From the NCBI GenBank assembly GCA_011390695.1, contig JAABRW010000281.1, positions 1 through 11,687 on the forward strand: a DNA stretch of 11,687 nucleotides, given 5' to 3'. Under the pieces are notes generated by a model. That model was not told where the DNA came from. It ran no database searches and saw only the letters and a list, made by a program, of their open reading frames with translations. Of the stretch, positions 1 through 6,846 are shown piece after piece. A program made the translations under genes and the position numbers. This DNA comes from Desulfotignum sp. Lineage in GTDB: Bacteria > Desulfobacterota > Desulfobacteria > Desulfobacterales > Desulfobacteraceae. Each line of letters begins with the position of its first letter. Positions within the stretch are counted from its first letter, which is position 1.

Positions 1-853
1 CGGAACCGTATTTTGAAAATGCCTCCTTTGCAGTATTTCCCGCACCTTTGCGCAGGCCGTCGTTTCTGAGAATAATAATGAGTTTGCGGTCCATTACCCC
101 GGAAATAACGGACCAGTTGACCCCGGCAATGGACAGAAAAAAGTCGGCCACCATCACCAGTTCATCCGGTTTGGAAATTTTTCCGGCATGGTAAAAAACC
201 CGGTTGTTGACCACCCGCCGTTTTTTAATGGCAGCCCCTAAAAAATCCAGATCTTCGTTTGTTAAAAAAGCACGCTCCACTTTGGTGACGATGTTGTTGT
301 CTGCAAATTTATACAGATGCTGAAACGCCCGGATATCCTTTAAACTAGCCTGGCGGGTGAAATCAGCGGTATCGGTTTTAATGCCCATCATCAAAGCGGC
401 CGCAAGTTTTCCCGATGGTTTGATGTGCCAGGATTTGAGATATTCGGTAAGGATGGTGGAACAGGCCCCGTAATCGGGTCTGATATCTGTATAGGCCGCA
501 TCAGGAGCAGACACCGGATGGTGATCAATGATGGCATCATAGGTGAATCCGGCAAAGGCCGCATTATGATCCGGCTGGGAATCCACAATGACAAAGTTGT
601 CAAAATAGGTTTTGTCCAATGATGCCAGGTCCACCAGCCCGGCATCTGTGAGCTCGATCAAGGTAAGATTGTCCGGCCGGCTGATGCGGTTGAAACGGGC
701 TATGGCCACTTCTGATACATTGCGCCACAACAGCCGTTTTATTGCCATGGCAGAGGCTATGGCATCCGGATCTGCATTGATGATCACCAATACCTTTGCA
801 TTGGTTTTGAACTGCTTGAAAAAGCGTTTTATTTTTTCCCGGTTACTGCTCAT
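1..853 (-). CDS. DHH-family phosphoesterase, C-terminal part beyond left edge
   Basis: About 284 codons are visible and the frame stays open to the left edge, so the C-terminus is missing. DHH proteins are metal-dependent phosphoesterases; those with a DHHA1 domain include nanoRNase/pAp phosphatases (NrnA) that degrade short RNA or 3'-phosphoadenosine phosphate. Visible motifs: INADPDAIASA near residues 26-36 (motif I, with Asn where many relatives have His), VDSQPDH near 90-96 (motif II) and DHHP at 110-113 (motif III). The fragment ends in RNDGLRKGAGNTAKEAFSK, which resembles the start of a DHHA1 substrate-binding region; a GGH-type motif would be expected just beyond the edge. The ATG lies inside the stop of the upstream membrane-protein gene (ATGA, 850-853) and has no clear Shine-Dalgarno, so translational coupling is likely. 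Family assignment is strong; substrate is not determined. Confidence 0.88.
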   Translation of the reverse strand, partial: MSSNREKIKRFFKQFKTNAKVLVIINADPDAIASAMAIKRLLWRNVSEVAIARFNRISRPDNLTLIELTDAGLVDLASLDKTYFDNFVIVDSQPDHNAAFAGFTYDAIIDHHPVSAPDAAYTDIRPDYGACSTILTEYLKSWHIKPSGKLAAALMMGIKTDTADFTRQASLKDIRAFQHLYKFADNNIVTKVERAFLTNEDLDFLGAAIKKRRVVNNRVFYHAGKISKPDELVMVADFFLSIAGVNWSVISGVMDRKLIIILRNDGLRKGAGNTAKEAFSKYGS

Positions 854-1953
854 AAGGGTAGCTTTTGTGTATGGTTGCTGCTGAAAAACAAAACAAGTGT
901 AATAAAAGCATACCCTATAATGGCCAGAATGGCAAACCACCCGTAAAACACCCCCAAAGGCGCCAGAACAATGGCGGTGAGCCAGTGAATGAAAATCACT
1001 GTCGGGGAATGCAGATGGATGGGGAAATCGTCAAACCTGCAGATAACGGCCAGACCACAAAGATTCCAGCCATAAAGAGAGGCGAACACATGCAGGTGCA
1101 AAAGCCATCTGGTCTTTTCCGGATCATAACTTTCCGCCATTTGAAAAAAAATATAGGCGATCCCGGTAATGGCGGTGACAATCAAAAACCCGATGCCCGA
1201 GGTCAGAAACATTTTCTGCTGCATGGACTTGGCAAAGGTGTAATACAGATAAAAAACCACCACAACGGCGGCAAACAGGGCGGATGTCACAAAAATCTGG
1301 GGGATGAAACGCTCCAGCAGGATAAACACAAAAAAAATGATCACCCCCAGGGTGATGGTCCAGAAGCACAGCTCCATGAACACCTTATACCCTGATCCTT
1401 CTATATTTTTGAGCATGGAAAACACAAGGGACAAGGTGATCAATGACAAGGGAAAGGAAAACCCCAGAAAAAAGGTGTTTAACACCAGTTTTTCCATGTA
1501 AACCCAGTGAAAATATTCATTGTTCAAGATTACCGCAGAAGCTATGCCGATGCCGATGGACAGACACAGCAAAGATGCCTGATGAAATTTATGTGACACA
1601 GACACACTTTTTTGGAAAAACTCTTTGGGAAACCAGGAAAACGCATCGACCCGGACTTTTTCCACCAGAAGACACAAAAAAAAAGAGATTACCAGGGTCA
1701 CGGGATACAGTTTTAAAAAAGCGGAAAATGCATAAATCAAAGAACCGGCAAAAAAAAGCTTTACCGTGTTGGACACCTGTTTTTGTCCCTGGGTATAATA
1801 CAGCAGAATGGAGCCCCCTGTGCACAGGTTGAACAAAAAGATGTGCAGCCGCTCAAAACTGTAGTTCTGCAAAGGAAAATAAATATGAACAAACCCGAAA
1901 ACCAGGGCTGTTATCATTAAAAAAGAAAATAAAAATTTCAGAGGTGCTGTCAT
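850..1953 (-). CDS. multi-pass membrane protein of unknown function, His-rich
   Basis: This 367-residue protein is almost wholly hydrophobic, with about 10-12 candidate membrane helices (for example around 5-25, 62-98, 125-145, 153-180, 195-240, 247-272, 284-305 and 317-357). I do not recognise the family. Histidines are concentrated at helix ends: H23, H37, H121, H124, H149, H286, H288, H313, H315 and H323. The stretch LLHLHVFASLYGWNLCG (284-300) has the look of a haem-binding helix such as those in haem-copper-oxidase-like or NnrS-like proteins, but this is a resemblance only. It sits 35 nt downstream of the TIGR01777 gene and overlaps the DHH gene by four bases, so the three are probably co-transcribed. 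The alternative is a transporter or a purely structural membrane protein. Confidence 0.82.
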   Translation of the reverse strand: MTAPLKFLFSFLMITALVFGFVHIYFPLQNYSFERLHIFLFNLCTGGSILLYYTQGQKQVSNTVKLFFAGSLIYAFSAFLKLYPVTLVISFFLCLLVEKVRVDAFSWFPKEFFQKSVSVSHKFHQASLLCLSIGIGIASAVILNNEYFHWVYMEKLVLNTFFLGFSFPLSLITLSLVFSMLKNIEGSGYKVFMELCFWTITLGVIIFFVFILLERFIPQIFVTSALFAAVVVVFYLYYTFAKSMQQKMFLTSGIGFLIVTAITGIAYIFFQMAESYDPEKTRWLLHLHVFASLYGWNLCGLAVICRFDDFPIHLHSPTVIFIHWLTAIVLAPLGVFYGWFAILAIIGYAFITLVLFFSSNHTQKLPL

Positions 1954-1988
1954 GAAAATAATCCGTTTTTATCCAAAGGTCAGGGTTT

Positions 1989-3356
1989 TCACCGGCCCAG
2001 CAGATGCCTGAGGGCAGGTGCCAGTGTATCGTGCTGAAATACAAATCCGGTGTCCAGCAGTTTTTCGGGCACTACCCGGGCACTGGTCATCAAAGTTTCT
2101 TTGCCCATATCTCCCCAGAGCAGGGCTGCGGCCCAACCGGGAATCACAAAAAATGCCGGCCGGGACACCACCTGGCCCAGGGTTTTTGTAAACTTGCGGT
2201 TGGTAACGGCATGGGGTGCTGTCAGGTTAACCGGGCCCTGTACTGCTTTGTTATCCAGGATGTGCAGAATGCCGCCCAGGGTATCATCCATGCTGATCCA
2301 GCTCATGTACTGGTATCCGGCACCAAGCCGGGCCCCGCATCCGGACAGGAATGCAGGCATCATACGGGCCAGGGCACCGCCGGCCGGGGTGAGCACCACA
2401 CCGATGCGCAGCTGTACAGTGCGGATACCGGCATCTGCAGCCGGTAAGGAGGCCTGTTCCCACTTGTGGCAGACCCGGGAAATAAAAGAATCGCCCATGG
2501 CAGATGCTTCGGTGAGAACCGCATCCTGTCCTTCCCCGTAATACCCGATGGCAGATGAAGAAATAAACACAGAGGGTCTGCGGTCCATGGCAGCCATTTT
2601 TTCCACCAGCAGCCTGGTGGGCTGTATCCGGGAGTCAATGATCTTCTGTTTTTGCTTTTCGGTCCATTTTCCCCGGGAAATATCCACGCCGTTGAGGCTG
2701 ATAACAGCATCCACAGGCCCGGCTGCGGCCATGTCCAGAATGCCTTTGTGGGGATCCCAGAACATTTCATCCGGTGCCAGATCACTGCTGCGGCGCACCA
2801 GGCGGATCACCTCATGGCCGCAGGTGCGCAGAAACGGCACCAGCATTGAGCCGATGGTACCGGATGCCCCTGACACCAGAATCCGCTGGCGCTTGACCTT
2901 GTCTGCATAGTGTGTCAGATCATATGCCAGCACCCGGTGCCGGTAGTCAAATATCCTGCCCAGTTCTTTGCGCACATGGCCGTAAAAGGGACGGGACAAA
3001 AATCCCATAGGCAGCTGCCAGGCCACCTGATCTTCCATGATGGATCTGTTCCGGCCGTCAGGATAAAAAAGATGGGTGTGCTCCCATCTGGCAAACGGAC
3101 CCTTTGTCTGCCGGTCCTTGAAAAGCCGGTTTTCATGGTAATCTATGTGCTCCGCCTCCCAGTCCATGGGAATACCCAGCACCCGCATCTCAAACCCCAC
3201 CCGTACCCCTTTATCAATCCCGCTGCCCTGCCGCCACTTGAGCCTGAGCGGTGCCCAGGGAGGGGTGAGCCGCATGATGGCACCGTCTCTGGCATGCCAG
3301 TCAAACAGTTGCGCCACCGGGACATCTATTCCGGACTTTTTTGTAAATACCTGCAT
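1989..3356 (-). CDS. TIGR01777-type SDR epimerase-like protein with N-terminal SRPBCC domain
   Basis: A 455-residue two-domain protein. Residues 1-150 look like an SRPBCC (START-like) ligand-binding domain, a fusion known in part of the TIGR01777 family. A linker leads to an extended-SDR Rossmann domain opening with RILVSGASGTIGSML (near 154-168), where GASGTIG is the NAD(P)-binding glycine motif. SLNGVDIS and SSAIGYYGE further on are typical of TIGR01777/YfcH proteins, including the YYG segment. The C-terminus (KTLGQVVSRPAFFVIPGWAA...) matches the DUF1731 tail. The physiological substrate of this family is generally unknown. The start at 3356 follows a weak TGGGA Shine-Dalgarno 11 nt away. 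It is the first gene of a minus-strand unit that continues into the membrane protein and DHH gene. Confidence 0.9.
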   Translation of the reverse strand: MQVFTKKSGIDVPVAQLFDWHARDGAIMRLTPPWAPLRLKWRQGSGIDKGVRVGFEMRVLGIPMDWEAEHIDYHENRLFKDRQTKGPFARWEHTHLFYPDGRNRSIMEDQVAWQLPMGFLSRPFYGHVRKELGRIFDYRHRVLAYDLTHYADKVKRQRILVSGASGTIGSMLVPFLRTCGHEVIRLVRRSSDLAPDEMFWDPHKGILDMAAAGPVDAVISLNGVDISRGKWTEKQKQKIIDSRIQPTRLLVEKMAAMDRRPSVFISSSAIGYYGEGQDAVLTEASAMGDSFISRVCHKWEQASLPAADAGIRTVQLRIGVVLTPAGGALARMMPAFLSGCGARLGAGYQYMSWISMDDTLGGILHILDNKAVQGPVNLTAPHAVTNRKFTKTLGQVVSRPAFFVIPGWAAALLWGDMGKETLMTSARVVPEKLLDTGFVFQHDTLAPALRHLLGR

Positions 3357-3399
3357 ACCATGTATTTTCCCAGATCATCATTGATTTTACCCAGGGTAT

Positions 3400-3427
3400 A
3401 TTATAATAATAGTCTTCAAAGTGAAAA
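3400..3427 (-). promoter_or_regulatory. predicted sigma70 promoter of the epimerase/membrane/DHH unit
   Basis: Read on the minus strand, TTTTCA (3427-3422) is followed after 16 nt by a perfect TATAAT (3405-3400). Transcription would start near 3393, giving a leader of about 37 nt before the ATG at 3356. The -10 is strong and the -35 matches 4 of 6. Inferred from consensus only. Confidence 0.5.
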
Positions 3428-3440
3428 CCTTTTTTATCAT

Positions 3441-3469
3441 TTGCCATGTTCTGTTTTCCGGCATACTCT
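3441..3469 (+). promoter_or_regulatory. weak candidate promoter of the rubredoxin-FprA operon
   Basis: TTGCCA (3441-3446), 17 nt, TACTCT (3464-3469) is the best spaced pair found in the 205-bp spacer upstream of the rubredoxin gene. The -35 is good and the -10 poor (3 of 6). It would leave a leader of about 100 nt. The real promoter could be elsewhere or use another sigma factor. Confidence 0.25.
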
Positions 3470-3566
3470 TTGCATTAACTATGTTGTGTAATACGGTTTA
3501 ATGGTTTTTGGCAACGGGCCGACAGCCTGGAAAACAACATGAAACATGTAAATCAAAAAAATGAAT

Positions 3567-3573
3567 GGAGGAG
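3567..3573 (+). promoter_or_regulatory. strong ribosome binding site of rubredoxin
   Basis: GGAGGAG ends five bases before the ATG at 3579. It is a near-perfect anti-16S match and fixes the start of this short gene. Confidence 0.8.
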
Positions 3574-3578
3574 TAAAA

Positions 3579-3737
3579 ATGGACAAATGGGAATGCCCTT
3601 GCGGATATGTGTATGACCCTGAAGAAGGGGATCTGGATAATGGTATAGAACCGGGTACTGCCTGGGAAGATCTGCCTGAATCATGGGTCTGCCCCCTTTG
3701 CGGTGCGGAACAGGAATATTTTGAAAAAGTGGATTAA
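3579..3737 (+). CDS. rubredoxin with shortened CxC first knuckle
   Basis: A 52-residue rubredoxin, the usual length for this small one-iron electron carrier. It should donate electrons to the FprA encoded 11 bp downstream, as the rubredoxin of the Desulfovibrio gigas rbo/roo systems does. Conserved features: YVYDPEEGD (10-18), NGIEPGT (21-27), the aromatic core W29 and W36, and the second knuckle CPLCG (C38, C41). The oddity is the first knuckle. It reads ECPCG with Cys at 6 and 8, so only one residue separates the two ligands instead of two (CxxCG). The frame is intact through the whole protein and the rest is canonical, so an indel error is unlikely. First gene of a three-gene operon with FprA and a ferritin-like protein. 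Confidence 0.95.
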   Translation: MDKWECPCGYVYDPEEGDLDNGIEPGTAWEDLPESWVCPLCGAEQEYFEKVD

Positions 3738-3748
3738 CCGGAGGTTAC

Positions 3749-4948
3749 ATGTTTAGACCCGTTAAGATAGCAGAAGGGATTTATTCAGTGGGGTGCCGGG
3801 ACTGGGATATCCGTGATTTTCACGGGTATTCCACCTATGAAGGCACCACATACAATGCCTTTCTGGTGCAGGGAGAAAAAAATATTCTCATTGACACGGT
3901 GAAATCAGGTTTTGGAGAGGAGATGCTGGCCAATATCAGCCGCATCATGGACCCGAAAAAAATCGATGCCGTGATCAGCAACCATACGGAAATGGACCAT
4001 TCAGGAACAATTCCCCTGGTAATGCACAAAATCGGAGAAGACAAGCCGCTCTATTGTTCCAAAATGGGGGCCAAAAACCTGAAAAGTCACTACAAAAAAG
4101 ACTACAACTACCAGGTGGTGGGATCAGGAGAAACAGTCACACTGGGCAGCCGGACATTTTCCTTTCTGGAGACACGGATGCTGCACTGGCCGGATTCCAT
4201 GTTCACCTATATGCCTGATGAGAAAATTTTGTTTTCCAGTGATGCCTTTGGCCAGCACTATGCAGGGGACCAATTCTTTGATGATGAAATCGGAGAGGAG
4301 ATCATGCCCCATGCCCGCAAGTATTATGCCAACATCCTGCTGCATTTTTCTCCCCGGGTACAGGCCCTGCTGGCGGATGTGGCCAAAATGAATCTCGATA
4401 TCCGCATGATATGTCCGGATCACGGCATTATCTGGCGAAAAGACCCTGGAAAAATCATCACTGCCTATGACCGTTGGTCCCGGCAGGAACCTGCAAAAAA
4501 GGCATTGGTGATTTTTGATTCCATGTGGGAAAGCACCGCCAGAATGGCCCGGGCCATCACCAGCGGCATCGAGTCGGAAGATGTGCATGTGCGGCTGATG
4601 AACACCCGGAAATGGCACAGGTCAGACATCATGACCGAGGTGCTGGATGCCGGCGCATTGGCTGTGGGCTCCCCTACCCTCAACAATGGTATTTTTCCGG
4701 TAATTGCCGACGTCATGACCTATATCAAAGGCCTGCGGCCCCAGAACAAAATTGCTGCGGCTTTTGGTTCCTACGGCTGGAGCGGCGAAGCAGTCAAGAT
4801 ATTGAACAAAGAGTTTGAGGAAATGAAATGGGATATGGTTGATGACGGGCTCAAGGTGCTGTATGTGCCGGATGCATCCGATCTGGAGCGCTGCTTTGAC
4901 CTGGGCGTTACTTTGGCGAAAACCCTGAAGAAAAAATTGTCGGAATAA
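3749..4948 (+). CDS. fprA: FprA-type flavodiiron protein (rubredoxin:O2/NO oxidoreductase)
   Basis: A 399-residue cytoplasmic class A flavodiiron protein that reduces O2 to water, or NO to N2O, using electrons from rubredoxin. The N-terminal metallo-beta-lactamase-like half (about 1-250) holds the complete diiron ligand set: H79, E81, D83 and H84 in SNHTEMDHSG, H146 in MLHWPDS, D165 in SSDAFG, and H225 in CPDHG. The C-terminal flavodoxin half (about 252-395) shows the FMN phosphate loop DSMWESTARMA, then GSPTLNN (308-314) and AFGSYGWSGEA (338-348). No rubredoxin or flavin-reductase extension is fused, so it depends on the adjacent rubredoxin. GGAGG precedes the ATG by four bases. The ferritin-like gene follows after 25 nt. 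Length and motifs match the family; O2 versus NO preference cannot be read from sequence. Confidence 0.97.
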   Translation: MFRPVKIAEGIYSVGCRDWDIRDFHGYSTYEGTTYNAFLVQGEKNILIDTVKSGFGEEMLANISRIMDPKKIDAVISNHTEMDHSGTIPLVMHKIGEDKPLYCSKMGAKNLKSHYKKDYNYQVVGSGETVTLGSRTFSFLETRMLHWPDSMFTYMPDEKILFSSDAFGQHYAGDQFFDDEIGEEIMPHARKYYANILLHFSPRVQALLADVAKMNLDIRMICPDHGIIWRKDPGKIITAYDRWSRQEPAKKALVIFDSMWESTARMARAITSGIESEDVHVRLMNTRKWHRSDIMTEVLDAGALAVGSPTLNNGIFPVIADVMTYIKGLRPQNKIAAAFGSYGWSGEAVKILNKEFEEMKWDMVDDGLKVLYVPDASDLERCFDLGVTLAKTLKKKLSE

Positions 4949-4973
4949 ACCCCCAACAGGGAGGTACGCAGGC

Positions 4974-5447
4974 ATGGCCAATGAATTCACAGCTAAGGAT
5001 ATTTTTGATATTGCCATTGAAATTGAACAAAATGGGGCCCGGTTCTACAGGAGAGCTGCAAATCTGATGGACCAGGACATTCACAAACAATTTTTAACTT
5101 CCCTGGCAGACATGGAAGATGACCATGAAAAAACCTTTGCCGCCATGAAGGCACAGTTGGAAGGTTCTGAAGCGGCAGCCACAGTGTTTGATCCGGATGA
5201 TGAAAACACCCGGTATCTCAAGGCCCTGGCAGACACCCGGGTATTTTTTCAGAAAGACCAGCCCGAACCCAGCATGAAAGGGATTCTGACCACAGCCATT
5301 GCTGCTGAAAAAGATTCCATTTCCTTTTACCTGGGCATCAAGGAACTGGTGCCTGAAAAGCTGGGAAAATCCAGGATCCAGGATATCATCAGAGAAGAGA
5401 TGCGCCATATCCAGCTGCTGGCGGGAAAGCTCACGGAGTTTGCCTGA
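4974..5447 (+). CDS. ferritin-like diiron protein (rubrerythrin-type domain, no rubredoxin)
   Basis: A 157-residue four-helix-bundle protein of the rubrerythrin/ferritin-like family. Candidate diiron ligands are E18 in IEQNGARFY, E48 and H51 in MEDDH, E112 in AAEKDS and E142/H145 in EEMRHI, giving the repeated ExxH pattern of erythrin domains. There is no C-terminal CxxC pair, so the rubredoxin domain of classical rubrerythrin is missing; the operon's own rubredoxin may supply electrons. Family members reduce hydrogen peroxide or handle iron. GGGAGG lies nine bases before the ATG. Last gene of the rubredoxin-FprA operon, followed directly by a strong terminator. A peroxide-reducing role fits the context but is inferred. 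Confidence 0.88.
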   Translation: MANEFTAKDIFDIAIEIEQNGARFYRRAANLMDQDIHKQFLTSLADMEDDHEKTFAAMKAQLEGSEAAATVFDPDDENTRYLKALADTRVFFQKDQPEPSMKGILTTAIAAEKDSISFYLGIKELVPEKLGKSRIQDIIREEMRHIQLLAGKLTEFA

Positions 5448-5457
5448 TAGAACAAAA

Positions 5458-5496
5458 AGCCCCGGGGACCTTATATTGGCCTCCGGGGCTTTTTTT
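5458..5496. terminator. bidirectional intrinsic terminator between convergent operons
   Basis: AGCCCCGG pairs with CCGGGGCT across a short inner region, followed by seven T on the plus strand (5490-5496). Five A precede the stem (5454-5458), so the minus strand also ends in a U-tract. It separates the ferritin-like gene (plus) from desulfoferrodoxin (minus). Confidence 0.9.
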
Positions 5497-5518
5497 ACAC
5501 AGGTTTATATGACGGGTA

Positions 5519-5899
5519 TCAGGCTTTCCACAGGCCGTGCAGGTTGCAGTATTCCCTGGCCACCACTTTGGCAGCATCGGTTTTAAAAGTGGCCTCTGGT
5601 GCACTGTCCGGGGTCAGCATCTGCCGCTGGACAAACATATTATCTTCACTGGTCAGCTCAACCCACTGGATATAATGTTCACTGGTCATGGGGTGCGGTG
5701 CACTGCCGACCTTGACCTTGTATCCGCCTTCGATTTTTTCCACTACCGGCACATGTTTTTCCAGGGCTGCATCCACAGTGTTTTCCACCAGCCGTTCCAT
5801 GGGTTTGCCGCAGCAGGTTACCGGGGGCTGCTCACCATGAAGGACCTGCACGATATTGCCGCATTTTTCGCACTTGTAAATACCCATTTTTTCTGCCAT
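5519..5899 (-). CDS. dfx: desulfoferrodoxin, class I (superoxide reductase)
   Basis: A 126-residue, two-iron-centre superoxide reductase that reduces superoxide to hydrogen peroxide in the cytoplasm, normally with rubredoxin as electron donor. The N-terminal desulforedoxin domain carries the Fe(Cys)4 ligands C10, C13, C29 and C30 (CxxC then CC). The catalytic domain has the Fe(His)4Cys set H49, H69, H75, C118 and H121. The catalytic pair E47-K48 sits in LEKHVPV, at the same positions as in Desulfovibrio enzymes. AAGGAG precedes the ATG by six bases. It faces the rubredoxin-FprA-ferritin operon across a shared terminator, so the peroxide it makes could be handled by the ferritin-like diiron protein. 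All key residues are present and the length is typical. Confidence 0.97.
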   Translation of the reverse strand: MAEKMGIYKCEKCGNIVQVLHGEQPPVTCCGKPMERLVENTVDAALEKHVPVVEKIEGGYKVKVGSAPHPMTSEHYIQWVELTSEDNMFVQRQMLTPDSAPEATFKTDAAKVVAREYCNLHGLWKA

Positions 5900-5929
5900 T
5901 TTCTACTCCTTTTCTATGTTTGGGGTTGG

Positions 5930-5935
5930 ATTATA
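5930..5935 (-). promoter_or_regulatory. -10 element of the desulfoferrodoxin promoter
   Basis: A perfect TATAAT on the minus strand about 30 bases before the dfx ATG, giving a leader of roughly 24 nt. No good -35 lies at 16-18 nt; that region falls in the middle of the inverted repeat at 5945-5970. A regulator-dependent promoter is a reasonable inference. Confidence 0.5.
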
Positions 5936-5944
5936 CGCGTTGTT

Positions 5945-5970
5945 TTGGCCCGCAAAGAGACAGGGGCCAA
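5945..5970. repeat. inverted repeat TTGGCCC-N12-GGGCCAA at the dfx promoter
   Basis: A perfect 7+7 dyad with a 12-base centre, placed where the -35 of the dfx promoter should be. No T-run follows on either strand, so it is not a normal intrinsic terminator. Best read as a candidate operator; the regulator is unknown. Confidence 0.5.
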
Positions 5971-5981
5971 GTGTTGTAACA

Positions 5982-6227
5982 TTATCTTATTTCTCTGCTG
6001 TTTACAAATATTTTGTCAGCATTGTCCGGTTGTTTTGGATAGGAGTCCATTATAATCCGGTGCATCCACTCTTTTGCCAGCCGGGTGTCATCCTGACTCA
6101 CCTCCCTGAATACAGAGGCGATCTGGAAATATATTTCATTTCTGGACTTCCGGGCTCCGTAAAAGCTGCCTGCAGACTGCCCATGGCTTTCTCTATCCTG
6201 GTTTGGTCTTTTCTTTTCTTCCGGCAT
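5982..6227 (-). CDS. small hypothetical protein
   Basis: An 81-residue reading frame from the ATG at 6227, preceded by AGGAAA at a good distance. A GTG at 6254 in the same frame would add nine residues but lacks a clear ribosome binding site. The N-terminal 30 residues are charged and low in complexity (MPEEKKRPNQDRESHGQ). From about residue 28 it becomes protein-like, with an amphipathic helix EIYFQIASVFREVSQDD and then RLAKEWMHRIIMDSY. No family, signal peptide or metal motif is recognised. It sits between the thioredoxin terminator and the dfx promoter on the same strand, so it is probably transcribed alone. No competing reading frame on the plus strand looks better, but a chance ORF cannot be excluded. 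Confidence 0.45.
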   Translation of the reverse strand: MPEEKKRPNQDRESHGQSAGSFYGARKSRNEIYFQIASVFREVSQDDTRLAKEWMHRIIMDSYPKQPDNADKIFVNSREIR

Positions 6228-6322
6228 GGTTTCCTGTCTTTCGGACTGGTCCACTTTTTTTTACATTCACTTTTGTACATGCACAATTACTATCTATAAA
6301 ATTTATAAGCAAACATCATGCC

Positions 6323-6368
6323 AAAAAAAGAAACCGCCGCGCCAGGGACAATTGCCTGCAGGAGCGGC
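6323..6368 (-). terminator. intrinsic terminator after thioredoxin
   Basis: On the minus strand GCCGC (6368-6364) pairs with GCGGC (6340-6336), with an inner CAGG/CCTG pairing. It is followed by GGTTTC and seven T (6329-6323). It starts eight bases after the thioredoxin stop and separates that operon from the small gene at 5982-6227. Confidence 0.75.
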
Positions 6369-6375
6369 TTACGGC

Positions 6376-6822
6376 TCACAGAATTTTTGCAATGGCGGCT
6401 TCCAACTGTTCCTGTGGCAGGGCCCCCACCAGGGTGTCTTTCACCATCCCGTTTTTCACCAGCAGCATGGTGGGAACAGAAGTGATGGCGAACCGTGATC
6501 CTGTGCCGGGATTTTCATCCAGATTCAACTTGGCCACCTTTAAACGGCCCTGGTATTTTTGTGCCAGGGCATCCATGATCGGTCCCACCGCCCGGCAGGG
6601 TCCGCACCAGGGTGCCCAGCAGTCCACCAGCACAGGCAGGGCCGAAGCCATGACTTCCCGGGCGAAGGTGGCATCAGACACAACAACAGGCGTTCCCGGG
6701 GCTTCCATGGAAAGAGGTGTGCCGCATTTGCCGCACTTTGGGTGATCTTTCATGCGTGACAGCGGCACCCGGTTCTTTGCATTACAGCCGGTGCAGCTGA
6801 CAATAACTGTCTGGGGTTTCAT
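6376..6822 (-). CDS. trxC: thioredoxin 2-type, N-terminal zinc ribbon
   Basis: A 148-residue cytoplasmic thiol-disulfide reductase of the TrxC (thioredoxin 2) type. Residues 1-40 form a zinc ribbon with two CxxC pairs, C10/C13 and C30/C33. The thioredoxin fold follows, with active site WCGPC at 72-76, the conserved D67 in VLVDCWAP and the cis-proline P117 in TSVPT. E. coli TrxC has the same architecture and size and is linked to oxidative stress. AAGGAGG stands four bases before the ATG. It follows the flavodoxin gene by 24 nt on the same strand and ends at an intrinsic terminator, so the two form a small operon. No thioredoxin reductase gene is in the window; the electron source is unknown. 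Confidence 0.95.
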   Translation of the reverse strand: MKPQTVIVSCTGCNAKNRVPLSRMKDHPKCGKCGTPLSMEAPGTPVVVSDATFAREVMASALPVLVDCWAPWCGPCRAVGPIMDALAQKYQGRLKVAKLNLDENPGTGSRFAITSVPTMLLVKNGMVKDTLVGALPQEQLEAAIAKIL

Positions 6823-6846
6823 GGCCCCTCCTTTACCTGAATTTGT

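Noticed and set aside
865..1395. Plus-strand open frame of 176 codons
   Set aside because: It lies antisense to the well-formed membrane protein gene, has no ribosome binding site, and its composition (many His, Lys, Gln, Asn) is typical of the complement of a hydrophobic gene.
2004..2541. Plus-strand open frames opposite the TIGR01777 gene
   Set aside because: Two overlapping frames on the antisense strand of a gene with clear domain motifs; neither shows a recognisable domain or start signal.
3579..3620. Frameshift or sequencing gap in the rubredoxin first knuckle
   Set aside because: The reading frame is continuous from a strong ribosome binding site to a normal end, so loss of a single base cannot explain the CxC; only a whole missing codon could.
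4124..4618. Minus-strand open frame of 164 codons inside fprA
   Set aside because: Antisense to an unambiguous FprA gene with all metal ligands; no ribosome binding site or family features.
6273..6307. AT-rich near-palindromes TTGTACATGCACAA and TATAAA-A-TTTATA upstream of the small gene
   Set aside because: Possible operator or promoter elements, but both are short and AT-rich, one has a mismatch, and no well-spaced promoter supports them.
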